Below the pieces are notes generated by a model. It searched no databases. It was given only the letters and a program-made list of their open reading frames with translations, and had not been told where the DNA came from. Shown piece after piece: positions 44,936 to 54,379 of a DNA stretch of 64,000 nucleotides (positions within the stretch are counted from its first letter, which is position 1; the number at the start of each line of letters is the position of its first letter). The DNA is from Methanolobus vulcani. GTDB lineage: Archaea > Halobacteriota > Methanosarcinia > Methanosarcinales > Methanosarcinaceae. The translations under genes were made by a program, and so were the position numbers. The stretch covers positions 16,779 to 80,778 of the forward strand of contig NZ_FNCA01000012.1 of assembly GCF_900100715.1 (NCBI RefSeq), given 5' to 3'.

Positions 44936-44944
44936 TCATTCATC
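44927..44944 (+). terminator. palindromic terminator over the abce1 stop codon
   Basis: GATGAATGATCATTCATC is a perfect 18-nt palindrome containing the TGA stop, followed by TGCCTCTTTTTCCTTTTTTTC. Confidence 0.55.
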
Positions 44945-44966
44945 TGCCTCTTTTTCCTTTTTTTCT

Positions 44967-45764
44967 TCAACTTTCAAGCTCTTTTTCCAGAACCCGATAG
45001 AACTCTGTGGATGCATGTCGTTCCAGCCACGGATAGTGACCGCAGTTCTCAAGCAGGACGAACCTGAAGTTTTCAAGTGTTCTTGAGAGAGGCTCCTTTA
45101 CTCCTTCGTATGGATGCGGGTCATAATCTCCATGTATGGCAACCACAGGACAATGGATATTTCTTCCCATGTTCAGTAGTTTTTTTGATCTTCTGAGATA
45201 ATCGGCTTCTTCCCATACTCTTTTATTGAGATTATAACAGTCATGACAAAATGTCGGATTAATTTCCCACATTGATTCCAGATCAAAGGAATCAGCATCA
45301 GAAATGAGTTTTCCAAATCTTGCAAAGGCAACATTCTTATTGCTCACAGCAGTATTATTCATACTTGTACTCAGGTGCAGGTATTCCTGTCTTCCGCTTT
45401 CACCAAGTCTTTCCAGTCTGGTGGACATGATCAACCTTGCATAATGTTCCTCAAATGGTCCACTGGCCACAAGAATTAGCTTACTGACATATGTAGGGTA
45501 ACGCGCAGTGAACATGAAAGCCAGCCATGCTCCCCATGAATGTCCTATCAGTGTCACTGGCAATTTAGCATGTTTTTTAAGCATCGACCTGAGTTCATTT
45601 ATCTGCCCGTCAACACTCATGGCAGTCTGCAAAGGTTCCAGTACGCTGTATTTATCTGAAAGTTGTTCGGCCATGTTAGTCACAGTTCCGGGTGCTCCGG
45701 GACCGCCGTGTATAACTGCGATCTTGTACGGTTGATGGCCGTGTTTTATTGGGTTTGAGTACAT
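44967..45764 (-). CDS. alpha/beta hydrolase (proline iminopeptidase-like)
   Basis: 265 residues. Oxyanion motif VIHGGPGAPG, nucleophile elbow GHSWGAW, acid in IHGDYDPHP, catalytic His in ENCGHYPWLERH. This set is typical of the S33/proline-iminopeptidase group, but many members are esterases. A TATATTTATATG stretch near 45790 sits about 26 nt before the ATG, so a leaderless start is likely. Confidence 0.8.
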   Translation of the reverse strand: MYSNPIKHGHQPYKIAVIHGGPGAPGTVTNMAEQLSDKYSVLEPLQTAMSVDGQINELRSMLKKHAKLPVTLIGHSWGAWLAFMFTARYPTYVSKLILVASGPFEEHYARLIMSTRLERLGESGRQEYLHLSTSMNNTAVSNKNVAFARFGKLISDADSFDLESMWEINPTFCHDCYNLNKRVWEEADYLRRSKKLLNMGRNIHCPVVAIHGDYDPHPYEGVKEPLSRTLENFRFVLLENCGHYPWLERHASTEFYRVLEKELES

Positions 45765-45874
45765 TTTCTCAGCAAACAGTTTAGATATATTTATATGTAG
45801 TGTATTAATATATTATTCGCTTACAAAGCAAGGTTAATTTACCTTAATGTGATTTCTCACTTGGATGTGGTATT

Positions 45875-46708
45875 ATGGCGGAAAGTAAATTCTATAACAA
45901 CATCAACGTTCTTGACAGTGTCGATAAAGGAAATTTTAAAGCAGAGATCATAGAGTATAAATCTCTCACAGGAAGCAAGGCCCCTTCACTTGCAAGGCAC
46001 CTGTACTATATACAGCAGGCAGGCATGACCCTTAAGCAGGTAAAGGTCACATTGAACAACAGCGGCGTGATCGTTGAGCCTGGAGCTCTTTACTTCCAGA
46101 AAGGTAATATCACATGTGATGCAAACATAGGCGGTGTTAGTGGTCTTGCAAAGAAGGTGATCAAGAACAAGCTCACGAACGAATCTGCTTTCAATCCGCT
46201 TTACAAAGGTTCCGGCGAGGTATTCCTTGAACCAAGTTTCAGTCATTTTATTATTGTAAGCCTTGACAATGGTTCTATAATAGTGGACAAAGGCATTTTC
46301 TACTGCGCAGAATCAAGCCTTGAAGTAGGCGTTGCAAGTCAGAAGAATATCACAGCAGGTCTTTTCGGCGGTGAAGGATGGTTCCAGACAAAGATTAGCG
46401 GAACTGGTACATGCATACTTGAAAGCCCTGTACCTATGTCTGAAATATTGAAATATAACCTTGACAACGAGCGTCTTCAGGTTGACGGTAACTTTGCTCT
46501 TCTCAGGTCTGATTCCGTAAAATTCAGTGTTGAAAGATCAGGCAAAGGAATTGCAGGAAAGCTTACATCAGGAGAAGGTCTTCTTCAGACATTCGAGGGA
46601 TCAGGTGCCGTATGGCTTGCACCAACACAGCCTGTATACGGTTCAATTGGAGCAAGTGGTGTTTCATCACTGGCAGCAGCACCATATAACAGGAATAATC
46701 CGGCATAA
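45875..46708 (+). CDS. AIM24-family protein
   Basis: 277 residues, beta-rich. ITCDANIGGVSGLAKKVIKN, GSGEVFLEPSFSHFIIVSLD and GSGAVWLAPTQPVYG are typical of the AIM24/TIGR00266-like double beta fold. The biochemical role of the family is unknown; mitochondrial AIM24 affects inner-membrane complexes. Divergent from the hydrolase. Its end carries a terminator hairpin. Confidence 0.75.
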   Translation: MAESKFYNNINVLDSVDKGNFKAEIIEYKSLTGSKAPSLARHLYYIQQAGMTLKQVKVTLNNSGVIVEPGALYFQKGNITCDANIGGVSGLAKKVIKNKLTNESAFNPLYKGSGEVFLEPSFSHFIIVSLDNGSIIVDKGIFYCAESSLEVGVASQKNITAGLFGGEGWFQTKISGTGTCILESPVPMSEILKYNLDNERLQVDGNFALLRSDSVKFSVERSGKGIAGKLTSGEGLLQTFEGSGAVWLAPTQPVYGSIGASGVSSLAAAPYNRNNPA

Positions 46709-46727
46709 GGGAGTGATTTACTCCTTT
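46707..46727 (+). terminator. hairpin terminator after the AIM24-family gene
   Basis: AAGGGAGT (46707-46714), loop GATTT, ACTCCTTT, followed by CTTTTTTAGG; one stem position is G-T. Confidence 0.5.
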
Positions 46728-46772
46728 CTTTTTTAGGTTCTTTTAGTTATATTGCGTTCCTTTCTCACATTT

Positions 46773-47072
46773 CTATTCATCTTTGTTGATACCTTTTTTG
46801 AAACTTCTGGCATAGCTGTAAGCCTGATGTATGTTGTATAACCAGAATGCAATGAAAATGAATAATGGTAATATAAGGTGGGATGTGATTATCAGTATGA
46901 AAGCCAGGACAAAATAAAAAGAGCCTCTGCCAAAGTCTCCATTGTACATCTGGCCAAGTCCTGGAAACACTGCGGAATACAGTCCGGCTCTCCAGGGTTT
47001 TGGTTTAAAATCCTCAGCCGCAGTTTCTATCTCATCATTGTTTTCCATTAGTTCTTCGGTGTTCAGGAACAC
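46773..47072 (-). CDS. small membrane protein (TM2/DUF5683-like)
   Basis: 99 residues from GTG 47072, or 91 from ATG 47048. Acidic N-terminus, then KPWRAGLYSAVFPGLGQMYN, the motif seen in TM2-like proteins (PGLGQ.YNG), and two membrane helices. Last of the leftward export operon. Confidence 0.55.
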   Translation of the reverse strand: MFLNTEELMENNDEIETAAEDFKPKPWRAGLYSAVFPGLGQMYNGDFGRGSFYFVLAFILIITSHLILPLFIFIAFWLYNIHQAYSYARSFKKGINKDE

Positions 47073-47129
47073 CCCCCCGCATAAGTCTATTTTAAAAGAT
47101 GTGCTGTTTACATAACACTTTTGTGGCCA

Positions 47130-47543
47130 TCATTTTTTGCGGTTAAGGATATCTTTGAAGTTTTCAATAGCATCGTACACGCTCTTATCCAGTTTTGCAG
47201 AAACTCCGGTTTTAATTGTACCGTCCGGATTTTTCTTCATCCTCATCCCCTTTCCAAGATACCATGTCAGGAATTCCGTGTACAGGATAACTCCAATGAG
47301 GGTGGACCAGATCATAAGCAATATGTGGAAGTTATTCACCGGTACAAGACCGTTAGCCAGCGACATCTGCTGGATGGAAAGAAAAGCAATTGATATGTCC
47401 GGTATCACGAAAATAAATGCAAGAGGGATCACCAGCAAAATAATAAGTGCAAGCCTGGATGACATATTGATCAGGACAAAGAGCACTACAATTACAAACA
47501 AGGCAAAAAGCATTGAAGATCCTATAAACGCTGCAATATTCAT
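47130..47543 (-). CDS. membrane protein with three helices, unknown
   Basis: 137 residues. Three hydrophobic helices (about 5-28, 33-56, 70-92), then a basic cytoplasmic tail (LGKGMRMKKNPDGTIKTG). ATG 47543 (MNIAAFIG) has AGGAAT upstream. Same operon as the ABC-2 genes. Family not recognised. Confidence 0.5.
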   Translation of the reverse strand: MNIAAFIGSSMLFALFVIVVLFVLINMSSRLALIILLVIPLAFIFVIPDISIAFLSIQQMSLANGLVPVNNFHILLMIWSTLIGVILYTEFLTWYLGKGMRMKKNPDGTIKTGVSAKLDKSVYDAIENFKDILNRKK

Positions 47544-47570
47544 ACTCAATTCCTGATTAATATTTTTTCA

Positions 47571-49403
47571 TTACTTATATACTCTGGATATAAATAAATA
47601 TGCGAATGTCGGCACGATTGCAATTAAAGCTAAAAGGCTTACAAAAGATGAAACAAGGAACTTCATGACCTCTATGCTTGTAATATCCGGGTCTGCAACA
47701 GATGTGTCACTGGGGTACGAAGCCGATGCATCCAGTTGATTGTATGTTTGTTCGTAGTATTGATCATCGACCTCAGTAGGTGCATCATCAATGTAAAGGA
47801 AAAGCTCATCTGAAACCATATTCTCTTTTTTGCCATTCTCATCCGTAAGACTGAGTTCTGTTTCAGGTAGATAGTATTCCCCGGCTCTTTCTGCCTTTAC
47901 AGTATATCTGAACTCTTTTGTTGTTCCTGCTGCAAGTGTTCCATGCCATTCTCTTTCTCCGACAACGTAACTGAGCTCATCAGGTATAGTTTCCCTGAAT
48001 GAGATGTCTATATCCCTGTCACCTTCGTTTGTGACTTTGAGTATTATGTCAATAGTTTCTCCCACAACCATGTAGCTGGAACTTATTTCTTTCTGGAGTA
48101 TGACCCTGGAACCACTTACATGGAATGTTTCTTCTATCGGGTTGGATTGCATCGTATAAGTTTCGCCGCTATCTTTCCAGGCAACTGTGGCAGGCTCAAA
48201 GGTGAAATTTCCGGGTTCTGTAGAGGATGCAAAATATCCTATGGTCTTTGTCTCTCCTGCAGCAAGCACCATTGACCATTCAGCATTTTCAATATCATTT
48301 GGAATGAATTCAGGTGGAAGAACATCGGTAACCGTAACTGCGGTCTGGAAATCTGCTTTATTGGTAACTGTGATATTGATCTGGAAATACTGTTCGGTTC
48401 CAAATTCAGGATTATCTGATGTCTTTTCTTTTGAGGTTACTTTCTTCTCAATGGAAATATATGAATTGACAGTTGCTTCTGTTTTTATCTGGTTGTTGTA
48501 TTTATTTCCCCTGTAGTCATATCCTTCTACACTGGTAGTGATCGTGATATTTCTGGTAACAGGCTCAATATAAGGCTTTATACGTATCTGGAACTTTTTC
48601 TTTTTCTGCGGGTCCAGTATGGAATGTTGCTGTGTTACAAGTTCTACTTCGCCATCATCACATTCAGTGGTAAGTATGATGCCATGCAAAGGTATTGTTC
48701 CATTGTTGGTGACCACAAGTTCGTATTCCACATAATCATTTGGTTCATAGCTTTCCTGAAGATTTCCAACATCGATCCGGATCTGCGGCGCACCAGGCTT
48801 GAGTGTTTCAATGAAAACTTCCTGTGTGTCCATATTGATGTATACTATATTGATCATGAAATCTTCTGAGAACTTTTCGTAATCACCACTATTGTAAGTT
48901 CTCTGGTACTCTTCTTCGCCAACCCTGACAACAAGATCTGCTGTACTTCCGTTTATTGCTTTAAGGGTAATGCGATAATCATTTCCTGATAGTGAATCAC
49001 CAGCTTTGAATGCCGTTTTTGGGATGTCTGTGACCCACACAAGTTCGGATTTATGCTTATATATATTCAGGGAAATTCTGTTATTCTCTATTGAGACAAC
49101 ATTGATCTTCAACTCACCATCATAGATGTGTTCATTGTTGACTCCTGCATCCACTTCAAAAGCTTCCATATAAACAGAGTTGCTGTATATCAGCAGGGTT
49201 GCAGTGGGCACGGTTCCATTGCTAATATCATTTAACTTGACAGTGAATCCTTCAAGGTATGCTCTCTCTCCTATACCAAGTTCATAAGAACCCTGGAATA
49301 TCCATATGTCCTCTTCTCTTATCGAAGTGGCATTTGCGGAATTTATGAATGCTATCAGGACAATGGTCAGTAAAAGCAGCTTGATCAGTCGCATCATTAT
49401 CAT
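47571..49403 (-). CDS. DUF11/CARDB-type surface protein with C-terminal anchor
   Basis: 610 residues. Signal peptide at the N-terminus (ending NSANA), a beta domain (30-190), then three tandem Ig-like repeats of DUF11/NEW3 type (YELVVTNNGTIPLHGIILTT, NITVTNKADFQTAVTVTDVL, ILKVTNEGDRDIDISFRETI) and one membrane helix at the C-terminus (about 580-602). It is exposed outside the cell and held in the membrane. It lies downstream of two ABC-2 permeases, which suggests a partner of that transporter. Start could be any of three clustered ATGs. Confidence 0.65.
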   Translation of the reverse strand: MIMMRLIKLLLLTIVLIAFINSANATSIREEDIWIFQGSYELGIGERAYLEGFTVKLNDISNGTVPTATLLIYSNSVYMEAFEVDAGVNNEHIYDGELKINVVSIENNRISLNIYKHKSELVWVTDIPKTAFKAGDSLSGNDYRITLKAINGSTADLVVRVGEEEYQRTYNSGDYEKFSEDFMINIVYINMDTQEVFIETLKPGAPQIRIDVGNLQESYEPNDYVEYELVVTNNGTIPLHGIILTTECDDGEVELVTQQHSILDPQKKKKFQIRIKPYIEPVTRNITITTSVEGYDYRGNKYNNQIKTEATVNSYISIEKKVTSKEKTSDNPEFGTEQYFQINITVTNKADFQTAVTVTDVLPPEFIPNDIENAEWSMVLAAGETKTIGYFASSTEPGNFTFEPATVAWKDSGETYTMQSNPIEETFHVSGSRVILQKEISSSYMVVGETIDIILKVTNEGDRDIDISFRETIPDELSYVVGEREWHGTLAAGTTKEFRYTVKAERAGEYYLPETELSLTDENGKKENMVSDELFLYIDDAPTEVDDQYYEQTYNQLDASASYPSDTSVADPDITSIEVMKFLVSSFVSLLALIAIVPTFAYLFISRVYK

Positions 49404-49415
49404 CTATGTATTTCT

Positions 49416-50486
49416 TTAAATGTTATGTGGGTCTTTTTTGATAACCAGCATCGTTGCCAGATATAGGAACAGTGCCAGTAACAGGTAAATGCCGGTCCAT
49501 GTCCAGCTTTCTATTGCAGTGATACTATCAATGGAAAGCCGTGTCACAAGGTTAAGTGGGGAATTTGTGAACAGGTACGATGACATGAACAGGAATATCA
49601 ACATAAGTGAGTACAGTAGCTGTGCTACACCCCTGTCTTTGAAGAACACCGCAATTATGGTACTTGAGAAAACAAGCACGGATGCTATGAGTGTGACTAT
49701 CAGCAAAATCTGAAGCGAATGGCTTATGGATATCCGGTTCATGGACAAAAGCAGCATCCAAACAAATGATTGCAGTGGTACGATAAGAATAGCAAGTATG
49801 GCTTTGCCGCTTATGATCTCAAGCAAAGATGCTGGCGATGCAAGAAGCAAGTCCATTGTTTTGCGTTCATACTCTTCAGTTATGAAATCAATTATAAGTC
49901 CACCGGAAATGAAAGCAGGTGTGAATACCAGTAGTGGCAGCAGTGCCACATAAACGAATTCAAAGAATGTTGATGAAGCATGCACTCCTCTTTTAATGAT
50001 ATTGAACTCTATAGGTGAATATCCCGGAAGTCTTTGTGTCCTGACATCCCTGACGCTCTGTTCGTATTCTTCCAGCGATTCCTTCAGCTGGAGTGATATG
50101 ACAGTAGCCTTTATTTCCGATTTAGGAAGGTATATGTCAACATTGAGCAGATCTGTGCCTTCGGCTGTTCCAAGGGGAGTTACTATGATAGCATCTATTT
50201 TCCGGTCAAAGAAGTCTCCATAGGCTGGAATGAAGTCATTGTACAGGTAAGTATGCACATTGTTTTCTATCAGTATGTTGTAGAGTTCATCATCATGAGT
50301 TCCCACAACTCCGATGTTAACTCCTTCAAAGTCAACATTTCCAAGTGCTGTTGGGTCATAGAAGGATGTCAGTCCTATGACAAGGAACGTTGAGAATGAT
50401 GCTATGAAAAGCTGGATTATAATTGCAAGTATGAAGGTTTTCTCTGTAAGGAGGTCTTTGAATTCCTTCTTCGCCACAGTTTTCAT
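49416..50486 (-). CDS. ABC-2 type transporter permease
   Basis: 356 residues. First helix at 17-40, a large external loop (about 45-165), then five more helices with SGGLIIDFITEEYERKTMDLLLASPASLLEII, the ABC-2/NatB motif. GCAGGAAA precedes the ATG. Second gene of the operon after the PrsW-fused permease. The ATP-binding partner is probably the protein at 53361-54278. Confidence 0.8.
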   Translation of the reverse strand: MKTVAKKEFKDLLTEKTFILAIIIQLFIASFSTFLVIGLTSFYDPTALGNVDFEGVNIGVVGTHDDELYNILIENNVHTYLYNDFIPAYGDFFDRKIDAIIVTPLGTAEGTDLLNVDIYLPKSEIKATVISLQLKESLEEYEQSVRDVRTQRLPGYSPIEFNIIKRGVHASSTFFEFVYVALLPLLVFTPAFISGGLIIDFITEEYERKTMDLLLASPASLLEIISGKAILAILIVPLQSFVWMLLLSMNRISISHSLQILLIVTLIASVLVFSSTIIAVFFKDRGVAQLLYSLMLIFLFMSSYLFTNSPLNLVTRLSIDSITAIESWTWTGIYLLLALFLYLATMLVIKKDPHNI

Positions 50487-50512
50487 TTTCCTGCACGAGT
50501 TTCCGGTATCTC

Positions 50513-52321
50513 TCAGAATAACAGCCCCCTGAGGATTGTCATGTTATATATGGTGTGGAAGATTGTTGCAGCCACTACTGCATATTTATAGGCATCAGGT
50601 CCCTTCCAGTACATTACCAGTGAACTGATAATTATGGTTGTTACATGCAGAAGCAGTGGTACCAGTAGCAATGCACCCATTGTCATTACTGTTCCGAAAG
50701 CTGAACTTGCAATAGGTGCAAGTGTAAGTACAGCAACGGCTTTTTCTCCAACAAAGAATCCTGCACCGGATAGTATTGACAGGCGAATTGCATTTTTGAA
50801 TGTTATTTCACTTATCTTTCTCTTGAAAAGTGTATAGATTCCTATGGATTTGACTATCTCTTCAGCCAGTGCTGACAATATGATCATTGCAAGTATCGAA
50901 TATGGGACAGGCAGGTTGAAGAGCATCACAATGAGCATGAGTTGTGTCATATATACTACAGGGATGAAGATGATGCTGAGGAAAAATACAGAGCCGTAGC
51001 GGTATGAAAGGAACATCTCGAAACAGTCTATTATCTTTGAGCCAATTGATTTCTGAGTGAACAGGTCCTCCTCCCTGAAGATGGAAGTTCCGAATGCATA
51101 CACAGCCCCAGCCACAAGATAGAACGGTAATGTGGAGAACAGGTATGTGTTCATGGGCACTGATTCCCCTTCAATGAGCCTGACTATCAAAGTGATCGGG
51201 GAAATGGAACTTATTGCATGGATGTTAGCGAACATTGCCGGGAAGAACAGGTATCCTGATATCACTACTGAAAGGAAGACGCTTGCAAATGTGAGTTCCT
51301 TGAAACTCCTTGAGAGGATTGCGCTGTAAAAAGAAAGTGCGAAAAAGAGTAGTATCACCGGTAATATTGCAGCCAGTATCAGGATAACTCTTTCCACATC
51401 AGCAAGTGTAGATGGCATCTTGAGTATGTACAGGGTTATGGCTGCCTGGATAGCCATTGTTATTACAAGGTACGGTACGGTCTTGCCAATAACTACATCC
51501 CTGCTTTTAAGCGGTGCTATAAGTACAAGTTCTCCTTTGCGGTTGGTACGCTCATCCATCAGGCTGGTGGAATAGAATTGTGATACGAAATATATCGGGA
51601 ATATGAACAAAAATGCGTAAAGTATTGCTGTAAAAGGAACAGGTGGGTTGAAATTTGATGGTGTTGCAATGGTCTGCCTCTCAAAGAAGGTTTTTCCTTG
51701 CATGGCATCAAGTGCCTCGATGTCTTCGGGAGATATTGTTGATGAACCGGTCCTTACGCTGCCAGTGCCACTTGTTGCTTCACGTCCGCCGGGTACGTTA
51801 TCAAGTCCCGCAGTCCTGTTGTAACCTCTGCTGAGCTCATCCAGTGTATTTGTGGCTCCTGCAAGCTGGAAGTCCTGAGGTCTTTCCAGGTCATGGACGG
51901 TGACCCATACCGGATGGGTATTGTTAATGTCATTATATGAGCTGAGTACGATCTCTCTGTACTCTTTGAATGTATTTTCAAGTGCGTCACCTGCAGATGC
52001 AGCTTTTCTGGTGTCGCCCAGGTAGACATTGTTGCCGATAATGGCCATGTCCGCTCCGTATTCATAGTATACGGTTGCCTCATACCTATCCACAAGCATG
52101 TAGTCAAAGCGCTGATCTGTCTGGATAATTGGTTGCACGTCCGGCTGGGAAAAAGCTACAAGGTATATCTTCTGGTTCATGCTCATACCGGTTTGTGATG
52201 CAGCGTAGGATGCGGCTATCACAAGTATGAGTGATATTATGAGCATGATTATTGAGCGCGCATCAAATTTAAGTTTTGATCGCATCAACTCCCATTTTGC
52301 GATAGTTAACCAGCCTGGCAT
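50513..52321 (-). CDS. ABC-2 permease fused to a PrsW-like intramembrane protease
   Basis: 602 residues. Residues 1-400 are an ABC-2 permease with a long loop and SLMDERTNRKGELVLIAPLKSRDVVIGK (shortened in my reading), the EY-x-RKTMD-like coupling motif. Residues about 420-602 add helices with LSALAEEIVKSIGIYTLF, GAGFFVGEKAVAVL and a late HTIYNM, fitting the EExxK, FxxxE and H motifs of PrsW/CPBP proteases. Such a fusion in one chain is uncommon to me. First gene of the leftward operon, with an A/T-rich promoter region upstream. Confidence 0.75.
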   Translation of the reverse strand: MPGWLTIAKWELMRSKLKFDARSIIMLIISLILVIAASYAASQTGMSMNQKIYLVAFSQPDVQPIIQTDQRFDYMLVDRYEATVYYEYGADMAIIGNNVYLGDTRKAASAGDALENTFKEYREIVLSSYNDINNTHPVWVTVHDLERPQDFQLAGATNTLDELSRGYNRTAGLDNVPGGREATSGTGSVRTGSSTISPEDIEALDAMQGKTFFERQTIATPSNFNPPVPFTAILYAFLFIFPIYFVSQFYSTSLMDERTNRKGELVLIAPLKSRDVVIGKTVPYLVITMAIQAAITLYILKMPSTLADVERVILILAAILPVILLFFALSFYSAILSRSFKELTFASVFLSVVISGYLFFPAMFANIHAISSISPITLIVRLIEGESVPMNTYLFSTLPFYLVAGAVYAFGTSIFREEDLFTQKSIGSKIIDCFEMFLSYRYGSVFFLSIIFIPVVYMTQLMLIVMLFNLPVPYSILAMIILSALAEEIVKSIGIYTLFKRKISEITFKNAIRLSILSGAGFFVGEKAVAVLTLAPIASSAFGTVMTMGALLLVPLLLHVTTIIISSLVMYWKGPDAYKYAVVAATIFHTIYNMTILRGLLF

Positions 52322-52464
52322 AGTATTTTATTAGTAATCTATTATATTAATATCTATTTCATAAAAATACTGTATATTAAAATTATTAAAATTAAAAAGA
52401 GTTATATGCATCAAATCACCCACTATTTATTGATAGTTTTTATTATTTAGTGGAGTTGTGATAA

Positions 52465-53274
52465 ATGGCAGATATTTTATCTCAGGTAATTCCTTACACA
52501 AATATCACCGTGGCAAATATTGTGTTTGCCCTGGTAGTGCTTGTTGCTGGTATTGCCATTGCGGGAGTGCTTTCAGGTATGTTCCGCAACGGGTTGAAAA
52601 AGACAAAGCTTCCTGAACTGATTGTTGAATTCCTTGTGCGCTTCCTGCGTGCCCTGTTATACGTGGGTGTGCTTCTGGCAGTTGTCAGTGCACTTGGAGT
52701 TGACATAAGTTCCGTTGTAGTTGGACTTTCCGCAGTTATCGGTTTAGTTCTTGGATTCGGTATGCAGGATTCACTGAACAATCTGGCCGCAGGTGTGTGG
52801 ATAGCATCCCTCAGGCCACTTGACAAAGGAGAATACGTAACAGTTAATGGTATGTCAGGTACAGTACATGCCGTTGGTATTATGGCAACAGAACTTCTCA
52901 CACCTGATAACCAGTTCATAACCCTGCCTAATAAACTTGTGTGGGGTAGTCCTATCATAAATGTTACCCGCATGCCAACCAGGAGGGTGGCTGTTGACGT
53001 AGGTGTAAGTTATTCTACTGATATTTCCAATGCAGTTAAGATCGCACTGGATGTTATCAAAAGGGATTCCCGTGTGCTCACTGACCCGGCTCCTGCAGTT
53101 ATAACTACAGAACTGGCAGATTCATCAGTGAATTTACAGCTTCGTGCATGGGTTAACACTTCAGACTTCTGGGGTGTAAAGAATGATCTTACAATAGCTA
53201 TCCATGCAGAATTCGGTGCTCAAGATATCGAGATTCCATTCCCACAGATGGATGTGCATATGTATAAGGTCTGA
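52465..53274 (+). CDS. mscS: mechanosensitive channel of the MscS family
   Basis: 269 residues. Three membrane helices (about 12-33, 55-75, 82-105), the pore helix segment VIGLVLGFGMQDSLNNLAAG, and a cytoplasmic beta domain (GEYVTVNGMSGTVHAVGIMA, NVTRMPTRRVAVDVGV). It opens on membrane tension and releases solutes. GGAG lies 10 nt before ATG. A terminator hairpin follows the stop. Confidence 0.9.
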   Translation: MADILSQVIPYTNITVANIVFALVVLVAGIAIAGVLSGMFRNGLKKTKLPELIVEFLVRFLRALLYVGVLLAVVSALGVDISSVVVGLSAVIGLVLGFGMQDSLNNLAAGVWIASLRPLDKGEYVTVNGMSGTVHAVGIMATELLTPDNQFITLPNKLVWGSPIINVTRMPTRRVAVDVGVSYSTDISNAVKIALDVIKRDSRVLTDPAPAVITTELADSSVNLQLRAWVNTSDFWGVKNDLTIAIHAEFGAQDIEIPFPQMDVHMYKV

Positions 53275-53285
53275 AGGTCTTACTG

Positions 53286-53308
53286 GCATAGTTGTTATCC
53301 AACTATGC
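53286..53308 (+). terminator. hairpin terminator after mscS
   Basis: GCATAGTTG (53286-53294), loop TTATC, CAACTATGC (53300-53308), then TCTATTTTATTTTATAA. Confidence 0.6.
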
Positions 53309-53330
53309 TCTATTTTATTTTATAATTGGA

Positions 53331-53340
53331 TTTATATATA
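53331..53340 (+). promoter_or_regulatory. TATA box of the ABC ATPase gene
   Basis: TTTATATATA, centred about 26 nt before GTG 53361, predicting a leaderless transcript. Confidence 0.5.
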
Positions 53341-53360
53341 GTAAGGTTCATAGTCTAAGT

Positions 53361-54278
53361 GTGGAACCTGGAATTATCGAAGTAAAAGGACTTCGCAAGG
53401 AATATGGCGATTTTGTAGCTGTTGATAACCTTTCATTCTCTGTGGAAAAAGGGCAGATCTTCGGGATAGTTGGTCCAAACGGTGCAGGTAAGACCACCAC
53501 TCTGAAAATGCTTAGCAGTCTTATCAGGCCAACAACCGGTTCAATCCACATGAAAGGTCTGGACATAGCCACTGATGCCGTTGAAATTAAATCATTCCTT
53601 GGATTTCTTCCTGAAGAGTCTCCTCTTTACGAGGGCATGGAAGTAGACGATTATCTGATGTATTTTGCTGAGTTATACTGTGTTCCTAAAGACCAGGCGA
53701 AGAAGAGAATACGTGAGCTTCTTTTTGATCTTGCCCTCAACCCTGACGGCAAGAAGATAGGTGATCTTTCAAAAGGTATGAAGCGTAAGGTAGCCATTGC
53801 GCGCTCACTTATCAATGATCCTGATGTTCTTATCTATGATGAACCTGCCTCGGGTCTTGATCCTATGACTTCCAGGTATATTACGGATTATGTTCGCTCT
53901 TTGAAACAATCCGGCAAGACTATCATATTTACTGCTCACAACCTGTACCAGGTCGAAAGTCTTTGTGACAGGATACTGATCTTAAAAGGTGGAAAACTTG
54001 TGATACTTGGCACTGCTGAGGAGATCAGGAAAGAGTATGGAAAGATCCAGTATCGGCTTGAGTTCAAGGTTGATGACGTTACGGACTATACTATCTCTGA
54101 AGTGATCAAAGAAGTCGATGGAAGCTATGTTGTCATCACAAACGATATTGATGTGGTAAACCAGACAACTAAATGGGTTGCTTCCAAAGGCGGCGACATT
54201 GTTGAAATGCGCACTATAGTCCCGTCACTGGAAGAGATTTTCCTTGAGCTTATGGGCGTTGAACTTTTTGTTGATTGA
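53361..54278 (+). CDS. ABC transporter ATP-binding protein (NatA-like)
   Basis: 305 residues from GTG 53361, chosen because the family N-terminus (VEPGIIEVKGLRKEYGDFVA) begins there and the TATA box fits. Walker A GPNGAGKTT, signature LSKGMKRKVAIARS, Walker B VLIYDEPASGLDP, and a C-terminal domain (KVDDVTDYTISEVIKEVDGS). It probably energises the two ABC-2 permeases encoded leftwards at 49416-52321, as no other ABC-2 ATPase is near. mscS lies between them. Confidence 0.88.
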   Translation: MEPGIIEVKGLRKEYGDFVAVDNLSFSVEKGQIFGIVGPNGAGKTTTLKMLSSLIRPTTGSIHMKGLDIATDAVEIKSFLGFLPEESPLYEGMEVDDYLMYFAELYCVPKDQAKKRIRELLFDLALNPDGKKIGDLSKGMKRKVAIARSLINDPDVLIYDEPASGLDPMTSRYITDYVRSLKQSGKTIIFTAHNLYQVESLCDRILILKGGKLVILGTAEEIRKEYGKIQYRLEFKVDDVTDYTISEVIKEVDGSYVVITNDIDVVNQTTKWVASKGGDIVEMRTIVPSLEEIFLELMGVELFVD

Positions 54279-54320
54279 TCTATCTTCCTTTTTTCATATG
54301 GCATACGCTTTTATAGATTA

Positions 54321-54358
54321 GTTGCATATGCAACAATTGCGTTTGCAATAATTGCAAT
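54321..54358. promoter_or_regulatory. palindromic operator cluster of the marR-MATE operon
   Basis: GTTGCATATGCAAC at 54321-54334 is a perfect palindrome; ATTGC-GTTT-GCAAT at 54336-54349 and ATTGCAAT at 54351-54358 follow. They sit just after TTTTATAG (54309-54316), over the expected transcription start, an ideal place for repression by the MarR protein of the same operon. Confidence 0.65.
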
Positions 54359-54379
54359 AGCAACATTATGGTGACCTTA

